Shown one piece after another: positions 23,534 through 34,025 of a stretch of 64,000 bases of DNA; within the stretch, counting starts at the first letter, position 1, and each line of letters starts with the position of its first letter. Position numbers and translations under genes: made by a program. Source of the stretch: Rhizomucor pusillus (taxonomy: Eukaryota > Mucoromycota > Mucoromycetes > Mucorales > Lichtheimiaceae); assembly GCA_900175165.2 (NCBI GenBank), contig FWWN02000674.1, positions 65,628 to 129,627 on the forward strand, written 5' to 3'. The notes under the pieces are model-generated. The model was not told the origin of the DNA and made no database searches. It saw only the letters and a list, made by a program, of their open reading frames with translations.

Positions 23534-26361
23534 ATGGAAATACAGCCCAGGCAACAGCTTCCCGAGAAAAACTACAAGGTTGTCAAGACTGCTGCCGGGC
23601 AGTTTAGCCAAATCGACCCGGTTTTCTCGAGCGATTCAAGGTAGATCTGTACCTTACAACTTAAGATCTGCAGAGTATATCTAAAAAGATAACATGTAGA
23701 TATATATTTGTTGGCACTGGATCCACAGTCAAGGTCTTAAAGATCATAACATGCGCTGTAGTCAGGTCTTTGGAGCACCAAAACTCTGTCACTGCATTTA
23801 TGCTGAACCCGAGAAACAAATTACAACTTATGGTGGCATGTGGCAAGAACATATATGTATGGGACTGGCAGGATGGTGTTTTGTTAAAGGTAGGTCTTTC
23901 TATTAAGCAATAAGAGGAAATTTGTTATATTGAATTAACATTTGCTTTCTCGATACCAGACCGTCAAAATGCCTCGTCCAATTACACACATGTTTTCGGT
24001 ATCAAAGACCACGGGTCCTGTATACTATGTAGTGTTGGAACATGAAAATAACAATGGTAAGTTCAGAATCAATGTGAAACGTCTGCAGTAAATTAATTAA
24101 TATGTTGCTAGGTCGAAGCTTCTACAAATGCGATCTCGACTTTAATGAATCCAACACCCACCATTTATTCGACACATCCAAGTTTGAATGCTTAACATAT
24201 GCATCTGATGGCAGCTTTTTTGTAACAGCGCATGGATACGATATCACTGTTACTTTTGAAAACGGATCTTCAGAAACGTAGGTGATCTGGATAAATCAGA
24301 CGTCGTGCTCCGTATTCTCAAACAATTTGCAGATATACAACGCCCGGTAAAAAAGCAACTAGCCTTCACATTAATTTACGAGACGACGTCGTAGCAGCTG
24401 GTTGCAACAATGGCGAGATTAGATTGATACCCTGTGCAAACGGAAAACTCGACATGGCCGCAGTTGCCTCGCACCACTGGCACAAGAACCCTGTACCTGC
24501 CATAAGATTTCTGGGCGACGGCGTCACCTTGCTTTCGGGTGGTGAAGAAACAGTTTTGGTCTTTTGGAATACATTGTTTCAACGCCGGCATTTCGTCCCA
24601 CGCGTAGGTGGACCGATAAAGTCGATTGTAGCCTCACCAAACCACGCACTCTATGCACTACTTTTGGGAAACAATCTGATACAGCTTATAAACTCGACCA
24701 CGCGAGATATTCAATACTCTATTCAAGGGTTACAGACACGTAAGTTTGCAGTTAGAAAGACAACTTTATTGTCCACGTTTGTTGAGATTGGTTTAATCCA
24801 GCCACTGTACATAAACCAAAATGCCTCATGGCACACGAACCCCGCAACAAGCATCTTGCATTCCGCTCAGCACCAGGCACTATACAATTTTACGACTATT
24901 CGCTAGACAAACACAACTCTACGTTGGAAGTTGCACCACAAAATCACAAGGTTCATCACATTGCATTTTCAAGAGACGGGCGGTGGATGGCCACCGTGGA
25001 CACTTTGGAAAAGGAGTCTTCCGGAAGTCTCAAGTTCTGGGATTGGAACGAGGATACACAAGCGTACAAGCTGCACACGAGTATCTTGAACTTTGAAGTA
25101 TCAAAGAGAGGAAGCTTGCTTTTCAACAATGCACGGGGCAACGATGGATTAATGGCGATCACAATTTCTGGAGGCAAAACTTTCAAAGTCTGGATGCTCG
25201 AAGAAGCAGCAGAAAAAGGATTTGTATGGAAATGTCGATCCGAGAACAGTTTCAGAAATCACAGTCCAACCGCTGCAGCATTTTCGGCCGATGACAGCAT
25301 CGTTGCTGTTAGCTTTGACCGGTTAATCACGCTTTGGGATATTGTTGAAAACAAGGTGATGGATGCATTGGTACAGCCTTCCGGTTACCAGGTGCAAAAG
25401 CTACATTTCCTTGCAGACAGCCCGTTCATGCTTTCTGTAACGGATCATGAATTTGCCGTGTGGAATATTCTAACTATGGATGGTAAGAGTCGAACATATC
25501 TGCTTTGGGTCCTTCCACGTTGTATATCCTAATGTTCTTTCATACACTACCAGTGTGGTACAGTTACAATGTGCCTTGCCAATTTGTTGCTGTTGACCGG
25601 TATTCTAGTCGCTTTGCTGTTATCGCGCGACTCTTCAATACTTCTGCGAAGCAGCTCATCGTATTCACTCCAGACAGCTCTATACCTGAGTCTTGCACGC
25701 CGCTCACGTCCAGCATACTTGGCATGGAGTTCGAAAAGGATGTCCTGTTGGTAACAGACGATTACAGTATATTGCAACTATCAGCCACCACTCCAGAGGT
25801 TACTTCGCAAGAAGAACGCGCCAAAATCAGCAACGAAGCACCTGAATCGGGCATTTTTGATTCTATATTTGGCCGACGTCAGCAAGAAGCAAGAGAGGCT
25901 GCAGAGCAGGCTTCGAAAACCGAAAAGGTTAGACAAGGCGAAGCAAACGTACAAGAAGCACTGGCTCTCTTGGCGGGCCCAAGTCAGAGCCTGCCGGGTG
26001 TCTCTGACATATTTGAGTCCATCATGACATCGCTTATGGAACTGAGGGTCGTAGACAACACCGTAGACGGACAAGTGCAAGCAGCAGACGTGACCATGGA
26101 AGAGTCGTCGGAAAACAAGGAAGAAATTGTGGATGTCACTCTCGATCCCAACTTCAAATTAGACACGTTTTCAGACCTTAAATTCCCATCTCTGGTAGAT
26201 AAAGGTAAGGAGATCTTTGGTGTTGTCGAGTTATTTTACCAGAGAATGCTGACTTTTTGCGATGTGAAACAGCATCAATATCCAAGGCCAAAGCTGAAGA
26301 GTCTAGTAGTTCCAGTGAGGAATCAGAAGAGGAAGAAGACCCTTCAGACATTGCTTGGTGA
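23534..26361 (+). CDS. NAN1: U3 snoRNP/t-UTP protein Nan1 (Utp17, WDR75)
   Basis: About eight exons. Starting MEIQPRQQLPEKNYKVVK, the protein reads through a series of WD-like beta-propeller repeats, for example YIFVGTGSTVKVLKI, KNIYVWDWQDGVLLK, EIRLIPCANGKLDM, SGSLKFWDWNEDTQAYK and SFDRLITLWDIVENKVM. Two N-terminal propellers followed by an acidic, Ser-rich tail (ending EEEEDPSDIAW) are typical of Nan1/WDR75, a component of the t-UTP subcomplex required for rDNA transcription and 18S pre-rRNA processing in the nucleolus. The last intron (about 26203-26272) joins in phase and the stop is TGA at 26359-26361; reading through the intron gives an unrelated basic tail, so I reject the longer frame. 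Introns near 23639-23698, 23891-23960, 24057-24112 and 24278-24334 all keep phase. Confidence 0.9.
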
Positions 26362-26581
26362 TAACATAAAATATAAAAAGAATAAAACGACTGTAAGCAT
26401 TATACTTTCATGAACAATTATATATTGTACATGCGGTTATCAAAATGGGATTGCGTGATGTGCGTGTATGTATGCGTAAAAAAGAGAAGGAAGTCTTGAG
26501 AGTTTTTGGTACAAAGGAAGGGGTTCAACAATGACGATGGGAGTTGTTGTTCGGTTGGTTGGTATATGCGGGACTCAGGAT

Positions 26582-27460
26582 TTACATAGCCCATGGGGTA
26601 AAAGCGTACGGTTGATCTGGATAGTATCTGCGTGCGTAGCCTGGATAATCGTACATGGAAGGCTGCATGTATGGAGTTGGCATGTATGGAGGTTGCTGGT
26701 AATAGCTTTGTGTGTAATCGTACATGGTGGGCGGTTGCTGCTGCTGCATCATCATCATGTTGCCCATATATGGCTGTTGCTGCTGCTGCACCATCATCGG
26801 AAGCTGCCCACCACCGTATGGGTTCATGTACGCCGAGACCATGCTGAATCCACCGGGTGTGAAGGGTTGTTGATAAGGTGTCATGCCTGCCGCTGCTGCC
26901 GCCGCCGCTGCTGCTGCTGCCGCCGCTTGTTGCTGTTGCTGTTGTTGTTGTTGCTGCTGCATAGCCATTATCGTCTGCTGGCTCTGCATCATAGCAGCCA
27001 TCTGCTGTTGCTGTTGCAACTGTTGCTGCATCTGCTGCTGTTGAGCAAAGTAGTCGTCCATCATGAATGGTGGTTGCTGTATCGTGAAAGGAGGAGGTGG
27101 CATCACGCCGCCGCGGTGGAAAGCGTACGGATCCATTAAAGGAGGCTGCAATCCAGCTACTTCGCGCATTTTCCGCTTTATAGTATCCAGGAACCCTCCT
27201 CCTCCGCCGCCGGCGTATAGTGGTTCAGCTGCCGCTGCTGCCATCGGGGCGGCTGCTGGTGCTGGGGCAGCTTGCTGCTGCTGTTGCTGCTGCTGCTGTT
27301 GTTGCTGCGCGGCAGCCGCTTGTTGTTGTGGAGGAGTGGTGGGAACTTGCTGTGCTGGCTGCTGCTGCTGCTGTGCTGGAGCGGCTTGAGCGGTTGCTTG
27401 TTGCATGGCTGCTGCTTCGTCGGTAGGGTAAGGCCAGGCCGGTCTTTGTCTTGCGTACAT
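26582..27460 (-). CDS. Gln/Ala/Met/Tyr-rich prion-like low-complexity protein
   Basis: About 292 residues in one exon from MYARQRPAWPYPTDE. It is almost entirely low complexity: Gln tracts of up to 12, Ala tracts of up to 13, Gly runs, and a C-terminal Met/Pro/Tyr/Gln region (MMMMQQQQPPTMYDY, PYMPTPYMQPSMYDYPGYA). One ordered-looking patch, LDTIKRKMREVAGLQPP, lies near residue 95. The Tyr/Gln/Met composition resembles prion-like domains of RNA-granule proteins, but no RNA-binding domain is present. I chose the ATG at 27460, since the upstream in-frame extension (Phe run) overlaps the stop of another minus-strand reading frame. The antisense strand has long open frames purely because of the repeats. 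Confidence 0.7.
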   Translation of the reverse strand: MYARQRPAWPYPTDEAAAMQQATAQAAPAQQQQQPAQQVPTTPPQQQAAAAQQQQQQQQQQQQAAPAPAAAPMAAAAAEPLYAGGGGGGFLDTIKRKMREVAGLQPPLMDPYAFHRGGVMPPPPFTIQQPPFMMDDYFAQQQQMQQQLQQQQQMAAMMQSQQTIMAMQQQQQQQQQQQAAAAAAAAAAAAAGMTPYQQPFTPGGFSMVSAYMNPYGGGQLPMMVQQQQQPYMGNMMMMQQQQPPTMYDYTQSYYQQPPYMPTPYMQPSMYDYPGYARRYYPDQPYAFTPWAM

Positions 27461-27554
27461 GAGACGAGGTGGAGAGAGAACAAGAGAAAAAAAAAAGAAG
27501 AAAAAGGAAAAGCGTATTGCGTGGGATACTTCATGTGGGCAGTAAACAAACCCA

Positions 27555-27980
27555 TTAAAGTTCCAATCTAAGGTCATCTTCATCTCCAATCTGTTTCTGC
27601 AAGCAGTCCTTCATCTTATTGTTATCCCAGCTGCTACGAACAGATCTCAGATCTAAATCCCAATCACATTGGGCTTTAAAAAATGTCAAAATCGATTTCA
27701 CACCATCCAAGGTGTCATATCCAGTGTGTAACAGGAGAGCTCTGGTTTCAGCAGACCCGTGATATCTAAGCTTGAGACGATAGTGGCAGGAGGATCAGCA
27801 GACGACGATGATGATGGGAATCGGCCACACCAAACTTACACTTTACGGAACGTCACAGTGTGAATATGAAGTTTTTCCATATAGCCAGGATGTTGAATCA
27901 TACGATCCAACAAGGCATCGTTTGTAAATATGACATTTGAGGTAATGGTTGTGAATATCGATGTACAAGTTCACAGTTAA
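27555..27980 (-). pseudogene. Spliced 3' tail of a decayed gene (LRR-like)
   Basis: Two exons join in phase across a canonical 74-base intron (27766-27839, GTAAGT to CTTAG). The product reads LLDRMIQHPGYMEKLHIHTV, then YHGSAETRALLLHTGYDTLD and DWDLDLRSVRSSWDNN, ending DEDDLRLEL with TAA at 27555-27557. The first segment has a leucine-rich-repeat rhythm, so an F-box/LRR-type protein is possible. Upstream, the frame meets TGA and TAA within 30 bases with no usable acceptor, and only short unjoined fragments with similar rhythm (for example PFKDLPFEQFAIYV near 28180) continue to about 28400. I read this as a gene whose 5' part has decayed. It ends 97 bases before the start of the Gln-rich gene on the same strand. 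Confidence 0.42.
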
Positions 27981-29054
27981 AGGTCTAGTATTATTTCATG
28001 CTTGTTGTTACAATGAACCATCATCTACATACACCGTTTTAGCTCGTACTAAGCAAATCTGTAGCTTACACCGTCGTATATGAGTTTCCATATCGATGAC
28101 GTTGTAAGTAAACAGTTGCCGTTTAGGGTAAAATTTCCTTCACTGAAGTGCTCATGCAGGTTGATGATTATACATATATAGCAAACTGCTCAAAAGGAAG
28201 ATCTTTAAACGGAAGGACTCATGGATTTGATATGCCAAGAAGAACAATATGTGTTGCGCCTAGATGTTAGAGTGCATATATATGAAAGGTACAGATATTT
28301 TCCCTTTGTTGTCGGATCAATATTAAGAGCGAATTATGTATGCTCCCTTCCTCATTGCAAGCCAGAGAAGAAACAACATTACAGACGGTACATGCATTGA
28401 AATTACTCGCTGACTTTTCATCATTCATCAACGAGGATATAAACCATCGTACATAAATGAAGTGAGCTTTTATAGATTACTTACTTTTGCACTTACTACA
28501 TGTAGTCTGCAGTGATCTACAGCAAGTTTACGACTGGAATATCTTACAATGAATAGTTTATATTACATAGCTTAAATTGTTTCATCCAATGCTATCTTAT
28601 GAATGATAGACTTGCTAACCATTTAAATTTCAAAATTTTATGTCACCTGCTCCGTCAACTGCGCCATACATTAAAGTATTTTTGAGAGGGTGAAGTGATT
28701 AGCTACGACATATGATGGGGTCGCAGCAGCAGGAGCGGTAGATGTGGGCTGCGGGAAATCGTGTGTCGCAGCTCGACCAATGGTGTTGTCGGTTCGACGG
28801 GTCTTAAAAGTCCACTTGGCACCTGCAGCAACGGTTCTTCCCTTTTACTGAATTAAACGACGATGACTGTAAGTTGAAATGGCAATCAGCGACACATGGA
28901 GAGCCTTGAAGAGCGTTGGATGGATGGATGGATGTGGAAAAATGGATGAAAAACGGATTCTGGTGCCTGTCGACATGACGCGCTTGAATGCCACTTGACA
29001 ATGTCCATTCAGTTTTGAATGCGATTTCCTGTGCGCGTCCTGATCAGTGCAACA
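27981..29054. other. Non-coding or decayed stretch before eS27
   Basis: About 1.07 kb. The first 400 bases may be remnants of the decayed gene just described. From about 28700 on it should be the promoter of the eS27 gene. I find no intact gene, tRNA or tandem repeat. Confidence 0.4.
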
Positions 29055-29497
29055 ATGGTGAATCTCGAAACATTGTTTCTTGATTCAAGCATTACGTACA
29101 GAATTAAGCTTAATCGTGAAGAGCATGGGATTCGGAAAGTGTAGACAATAGTTATACTCAACTCTACTATGCGTTTCTGTATAGTTGGCCGTCGATCTTC
29201 TTAACCCCACCGTCGAGCACGAGAAGCGCACCCACAAGCTCAAGAGACTCGTACAGTCTCCCAACTCTTACTTCATGGACGTCAAGTGCCCCGGCTGCTT
29301 GAACATCAGCACCGTCTTCAGCCACGCCCAGACCGTTGTCCTCTGCTCCTCTTGCGGCACTGTCCTTTGCCAACCTACCGGTGGTAAGGCCCGTTTGACT
29401 GAGGGTAAGTCCAGTAAAAACAATGGAATTAGACAAGAGAATTGGTATCTGATGCAACAGCTGTTTAGGCTCTTCTTTCCGCAGAAAGCTGAACTAA
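29055..29497 (+). CDS. RPS27: 40S ribosomal protein eS27
   Basis: Three exons, 83 residues: join(29055..29057, 29185..29404, 29469..29497). Exon 1 is only the ATG, followed directly by a GTGAAT donor and a 127-base intron. Exon 2 gives [20 protein letters not shown] and the C4 zinc-finger [16 protein letters not shown] with CSSCGTVLC. Exon 3 completes [10 protein letters not shown]. The zinc-binding Cys are all intact and the length matches eS27 of other eukaryotes. The model is supported by consensus splice sites and conserved protein at both joins. Small-subunit component near the platform, also linked to 18S rRNA maturation. Confidence 0.95.
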
Positions 29498-29720
29498 AAA
29501 GGTCATCCCTTTTATGAATAAAAAAAGCTATTGCTGAAAGCATTTGAGCGCGCGTCGTAATTAAGTTTTCGTAATTGTATATGTGTGTTTTTAACGTATG
29601 AACGAGTGTAAGAATTATGGATACAAGTCGTATATGTACTGAATAAGGAAGATGGCATTGCTCGTTTTCTGGCCCCCCTCCATTTTTGTATTCTGCCTTA
29701 TTGCCTGTCTCCGTCACAGC

Positions 29721-31374
29721 ATGGCTGGGAATGCTCAGGGCGAACGAATAAATGGGGCACTGTTCCTGTCAGGAATAGCTCTTCGGCTGGCTCTTTTCAG
29801 TTTTCCGGTGGTGGCAGATGCATTGTCTAGTAGAATTGAGCTCGCGACACCAGTTACAAGCTACAAGCGATGTAAGAACAAACGCGCCAAGAACCTCGCA
29901 CGATGGATGCTGATGAGAATCGGATCTAGTAAAAGAAGGCGTGTTTCTATACGATAACGGTGTAGCACCGTACGATGGAGGTCCATTTCACCAGGTAAAG
30001 AAAGAGTGGCAAGTTGTGCTTAGCAAAGAAGCGACTAATAATCCAAAAAGGCACCGTTGTTGCTGTGCATATTTTCGTTCTTGGAAAGCATCCCGTTCTA
30101 TTACACGACGCCCGTACTTTACAGTTTAATCGATGCTGCTATTGCACTTTGTCTGCAAAAGATCACTTTACTCCATCAAACACAAGATGCAGAAAAACCG
30201 AAGCTTGCCATCGAAAAGGACAAGCAACCTATTCATCCATCAACTGTAGCAGCACTCTATTTATTCAATCCGCTTGCAATCCTTTCATGTATCTCAAGAT
30301 CGTCTGTGATCTTTACGAATTTAAGCATTGTCGTGGCATTGCTTTGGGCGCAATTAGGTACCTATAATCGTGCCTGTCTGGATGCCTTTTATTCATCCGC
30401 CTATCTGTAGGACGTACAAACATATCCATGTGTTGGGCTGCTGTAGCCACATACTTTGGATTCTATCCAGCTATGCTGGTACCACCGCTAATCATGATCG
30501 ATAAAAAGTGCAATGTAAGCGAATCTGATGTAAAGAACGTAAAGAACGAGTATGTTTATCGATCTGATATGAACTCTTAGGTTGGACATGCAATCGGCTG
30601 CTACCTGGCTGGACTGGGTGTACTGCTAGGTTTATCCAGATTGCTCGTGGGTTCTTGGAACTTTATCCCAGCAACCTACGGTGTTGTGTATGTCGCGCAA
30701 GAGTCAAATTCATAGCTTGTTGTACCTACTAACATTATTTCCATATTAGCATTTTCTTGTCAGATCTGACACCCAACGTTGGCATGTTTTGGTACTTTTT
30801 CATCGAGATATTTGATCAGTTCCGGTCATTTTTCATGGTCATATTTCAATTCCATGCATTCATATTCGCAGCACCGCTTTGTATCAGACTCCGGTAAGAA
30901 TAGGTGTCAATGAAAATGTAGGACTTAGACAGTTTATGTGAATATGAATGCAGTGAACATCCGCTATTTGTTTGCGCTGTATTAACCGGCGTTATGTCTG
31001 TGTTCAAGAGCTATCCAGCTGCCGGAGATGTTGCTCTGTTTCTGGGACTGGTGCCTTTACATCAACAGCTATTCAAATGTAAAGTATAAAAACTTAGGCC
31101 TCTTTTTTCAGTTGCTAAAGTTAATTTTTTTTTAGATTATCGGTACGGATTTCTGGTCGCCAATATCTTCCTTTATTCGTCCGTCCTGGCACCAATATTT
31201 TGGCATCTGTGGATTTACGCGGGCAGCGGCAATGCAAACTTCTTTTATGCCATCACGCTAGTTTACAATCTAGGCCAAGCGTTGCTTATCGTTGACTTGA
31301 TTTATGCTATTTTGCGCCGCGAGTACGATATCGCTCATCCCGAAAACATTGGAAAGGTTGTTATACATAAATAG
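29721..31374 (+). CDS. GAB1: GPI transamidase subunit PIG-U (Gab1/Cdc91)
   Basis: Seven or eight exons. Exon 1 starts [20 protein letters not shown] and includes [11 protein letters not shown], the conserved first luminal segment; then [18 protein letters not shown] joined in phase to [11 protein letters not shown]. Later exons supply [35 protein letters not shown] and a multi-pass hydrophobic C-terminal part ending in VVIHK. These match PIG-U, which recognises the GPI attachment signal or GPI lipid within the endoplasmic-reticulum transamidase complex. An in-frame ATG at 29652 exists upstream, but the intervening bases look like pyrimidine-rich leader, and 29721 has a better context (CAGCATGG). 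Around nine transmembrane segments are expected. Confidence 0.9.
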
Positions 31375-31513
31375 GAATTCATCCACCAAAGCATTTTACA
31401 TGAAATGCAGAATGTACATTTTGTTAAAGGAAAAGGATGAAAATCCGAGCGAGTGAATCTACAATACATTGCAAATGCGTTTGCTGCTGCTACTCATTTC
31501 ACAGCATATAAAG

Positions 31514-33913
31514 TTAAAACGTCACTTCCCCTACCCAATCTCTAACTCTATACTTGTTATTTTTCCTACTGCGTTTGTAGTCCAACATTTTGCGAACAGG
31601 GTAAAGCACCGCTGCCGCAAGCACCAGACCAACTGAGACAGATACCGCGATAACCATCATGTGGGATGAGAAAATGATGCCTTGCTGTCCAGCATTTAAT
31701 ATTACAGACACTTCAGTCATAGGGCTGGAAGTGAGCGCCTGGCCAAACGTGTCGAGGGAAGAAGAGACGCCAACAGAACCAGGGACGAGGAACAGCAATC
31801 CCATGATCATATCAACAAAGCCGACGGTAGGCACGAGGCGAGCGTAAACATTGGATGCTGTCGCTACGCCGAAAGCGGCGAGGACTGTAGCAATGTGTGG
31901 ATATGCAACAAAGTAGTTCATACAAACTTGATGGATACCTCGCGACAACGCTGCCAGCAGCAGCATGATCGGGTACTTCGAAATTCTGCCTCGCATGATA
32001 ACAAGATTTGCAGCTGCAAAGGACGGTACAAGAATGATATCAAACAGCCACGACAAGGACCTTGAGCACACTTCATCGGAAGAGACTAGAGCCAGTTTTG
32101 GAAACATGAGCTGGTGCGCGCTTGCACCGATCGCCAGCCCAAACCCGACGAGCAAGGAGTATATCAGAGTGGTTGTGAGTTGCAGTGTGCCCGTTGCCAC
32201 GGACCCGGATGCCATCTCTAGCACTGAAACGAACGTTGCGTAGCCTGGCAGCAGGGTCACAACACCTCCGAGTGAGAGCGCATGGAAACAGGTTGTTGGG
32301 CTGGTTATTCGAGATGCGGCTGCAGCTGACAAGAACCCGACGACGGCGCTGGTCAAGACATCAAAGATGCTCGTAAACCGTGTTATCTTGTTTGATACAT
32401 GAACGACGCCGGTAGCAACAATCAGACCGGAAATAAATCCAAACAAAATATCCATAAGCCCTCCTGAGAAGAAGAGCAACGTGCTTGTGCTGGATGCCAA
32501 GCCGTAGCAGAGTATCGTAAGCCAGGTTGGGTAAATGTCGGGAGAAGCCACGATATTTTCCAAAGAAGCAAATGCCTCTTGAACCGTCATCTTGTCGCAC
32601 AGTATTGATTCGAACAACTGGTAAATGCTGCAAAGACGCTGAAGATCCAAACCAGGGCTCACTTTAACAAGCTGAGCGGCCGCTGTGAGGCTTTCTGGTG
32701 GCATCGTTTATCGGTAAGAAAAAAGGTGCCGATTTCGTGGGAGACCTGACCTTACCGGGATCGCCAAATGAAACGACGAGGAAGCCAGGAAAATACCCAA
32801 ATTGGGCTTTAATGCCAAACTTGCGCATGAGCAGTTGCACGCAGTGATCCAGACGGTGCGACGGCGCTCCGTACGTGACAAGCGCTTTGGAAAATCGGAT
32901 CAAGAACGACTGGACGTAATCATCGCTTATCTTCGGCGATATTGGGACAGTTGCAGCAGTTGTCGTGGCGGACGAGATGGAGCGGTGGTCAACATCGTCT
33001 ACAGTGTTCCCGTACACCCACTCAAACATGGATTTCGATCTTGCATTTTTCTTTGTTGTTGCTCGTCTACTTTCTGTCCAATATAGCGAGAGCGAAGGGC
33101 TTGGTAAAGGATCGTGGTGCATCAGTCGAAAAGGGAAAATGTTGAAATCGCTTTTAATTTTCTTTTTTCTTGGTAGTTATTAACCAAAATGAGATGATGA
33201 TGGTCTATTTTGCTATCATTCCTATTGATATTTCATCCAACGATGAAAAAAGAAACTCTCTCACTTTGATGTTGACGGGGGTTGCGGTCGGTCTTGAAAG
33301 AAACAACAATATCAATAACTAATCACTTTTCTTCCCCACGAAATCCCAGATTATGGGTTTTTTTCTGTTTTACCTTTATAAACAGGTTGTCGCTCGTATG
33401 CGTTTGGACTGACCTGCCGCGGGTTCCGTTTCTTGCCCTTTCGGTGGTGGCGTCGGTGGTGTCCATGGCTACATTCTCCACCGTCGCTGTCGCTATCGCT
33501 GCTACTACTGCTGTCACTGCTGTTGCTGCTCTCGCTCTCCGAGGATTCGCCTACTGCGTGAGGTCTGTGGTATATGCAGCATACTAGCCATATTCAAATA
33601 CGCAGAAAATAAATACATCGTTTAAGATCTACAGTAGCGTCCCCTTACTCTTTGATTTCTTCTTGTTCATATGTTCGTTATCTATAACACTTTCGTCCCA
33701 CTGGATAGCTCGCGGCCTCCGTACAGACATGTCGCCTCGTAATCGCAGGATACCAACGTGCTCTTCATTTTCGTCATCGCTTTGTTGCTCCTCAGTCTGG
33801 GCTGGATCTATAGTAATCGTCCTTGATCCATGGTTCGGTGTCGCTGTGTTTTCTCTCATTCTGGTGTACGTCGGCGGGTGTCTGCTGGGACTGGGTGCAT
33901 TTGCAGGATTCAT
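31514..33913 (-). CDS. ThrE/Prm10-type multi-pass membrane protein
   Basis: Four exons. Exon 1 (about 33655-33913) starts MNPANAPSPSRHPPTYTRMR and is disordered; exon 2 (about 33383-33570) is Ser/Asp/His-rich (DGGECSHGHHRRHHRKGKK). Exon 3 (about 32755-33072) opens ESRRATTKKNARSKSMFEWV and then has YVQSFLIRFSKALVTYGAPS HRLD, the conserved start of the ThrE domain. Exon 4 joins in phase so that FGDP is followed by ESLTAAAQLVKVSPGLDLQR; the ATG at 32704 inside the intron is therefore not the start. About ten hydrophobic helices follow, with LVPGSVGV and GVVTLLPGYATF, features of the ThrE (DUF1212) fold seen in bacterial threonine exporters and in fungal Prm10. Transport substrate is unknown. Confidence 0.85.
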
Positions 33914-34025
33914 GTTCGAGAAACTCGAGTCTGCTCAACTTCGCTGACTAGGACAACTTCATGTGCCAAAATTCGTGTTCCGCGCTGCATATCCTATTAC
34001 TATGGCGATGGCAAAAAATGCTTTA

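Noticed and set aside
26203..26413. Longer C-terminus for Nan1 reading to 26413
   Set aside because: Reading through gives a basic tail with no family likeness, while a GT-AG intron gives the acidic Ser/Glu ending typical of the family and a stop at 26361.
27063..27389. Plus-strand Cys/Ala-rich open frame
   Set aside because: Antisense shadow of the CAG/GCN repeats in the Gln/Ala-rich gene; the composition is explained fully by the repeats.
32664..32704. ATG at 32704 as start of the ThrE-like gene
   Set aside because: It lies in an intron. Splicing 32755 side GDP-G to AA-AGC restores FGDPESLTAAAQLVKVS, the expected ThrE-domain order.
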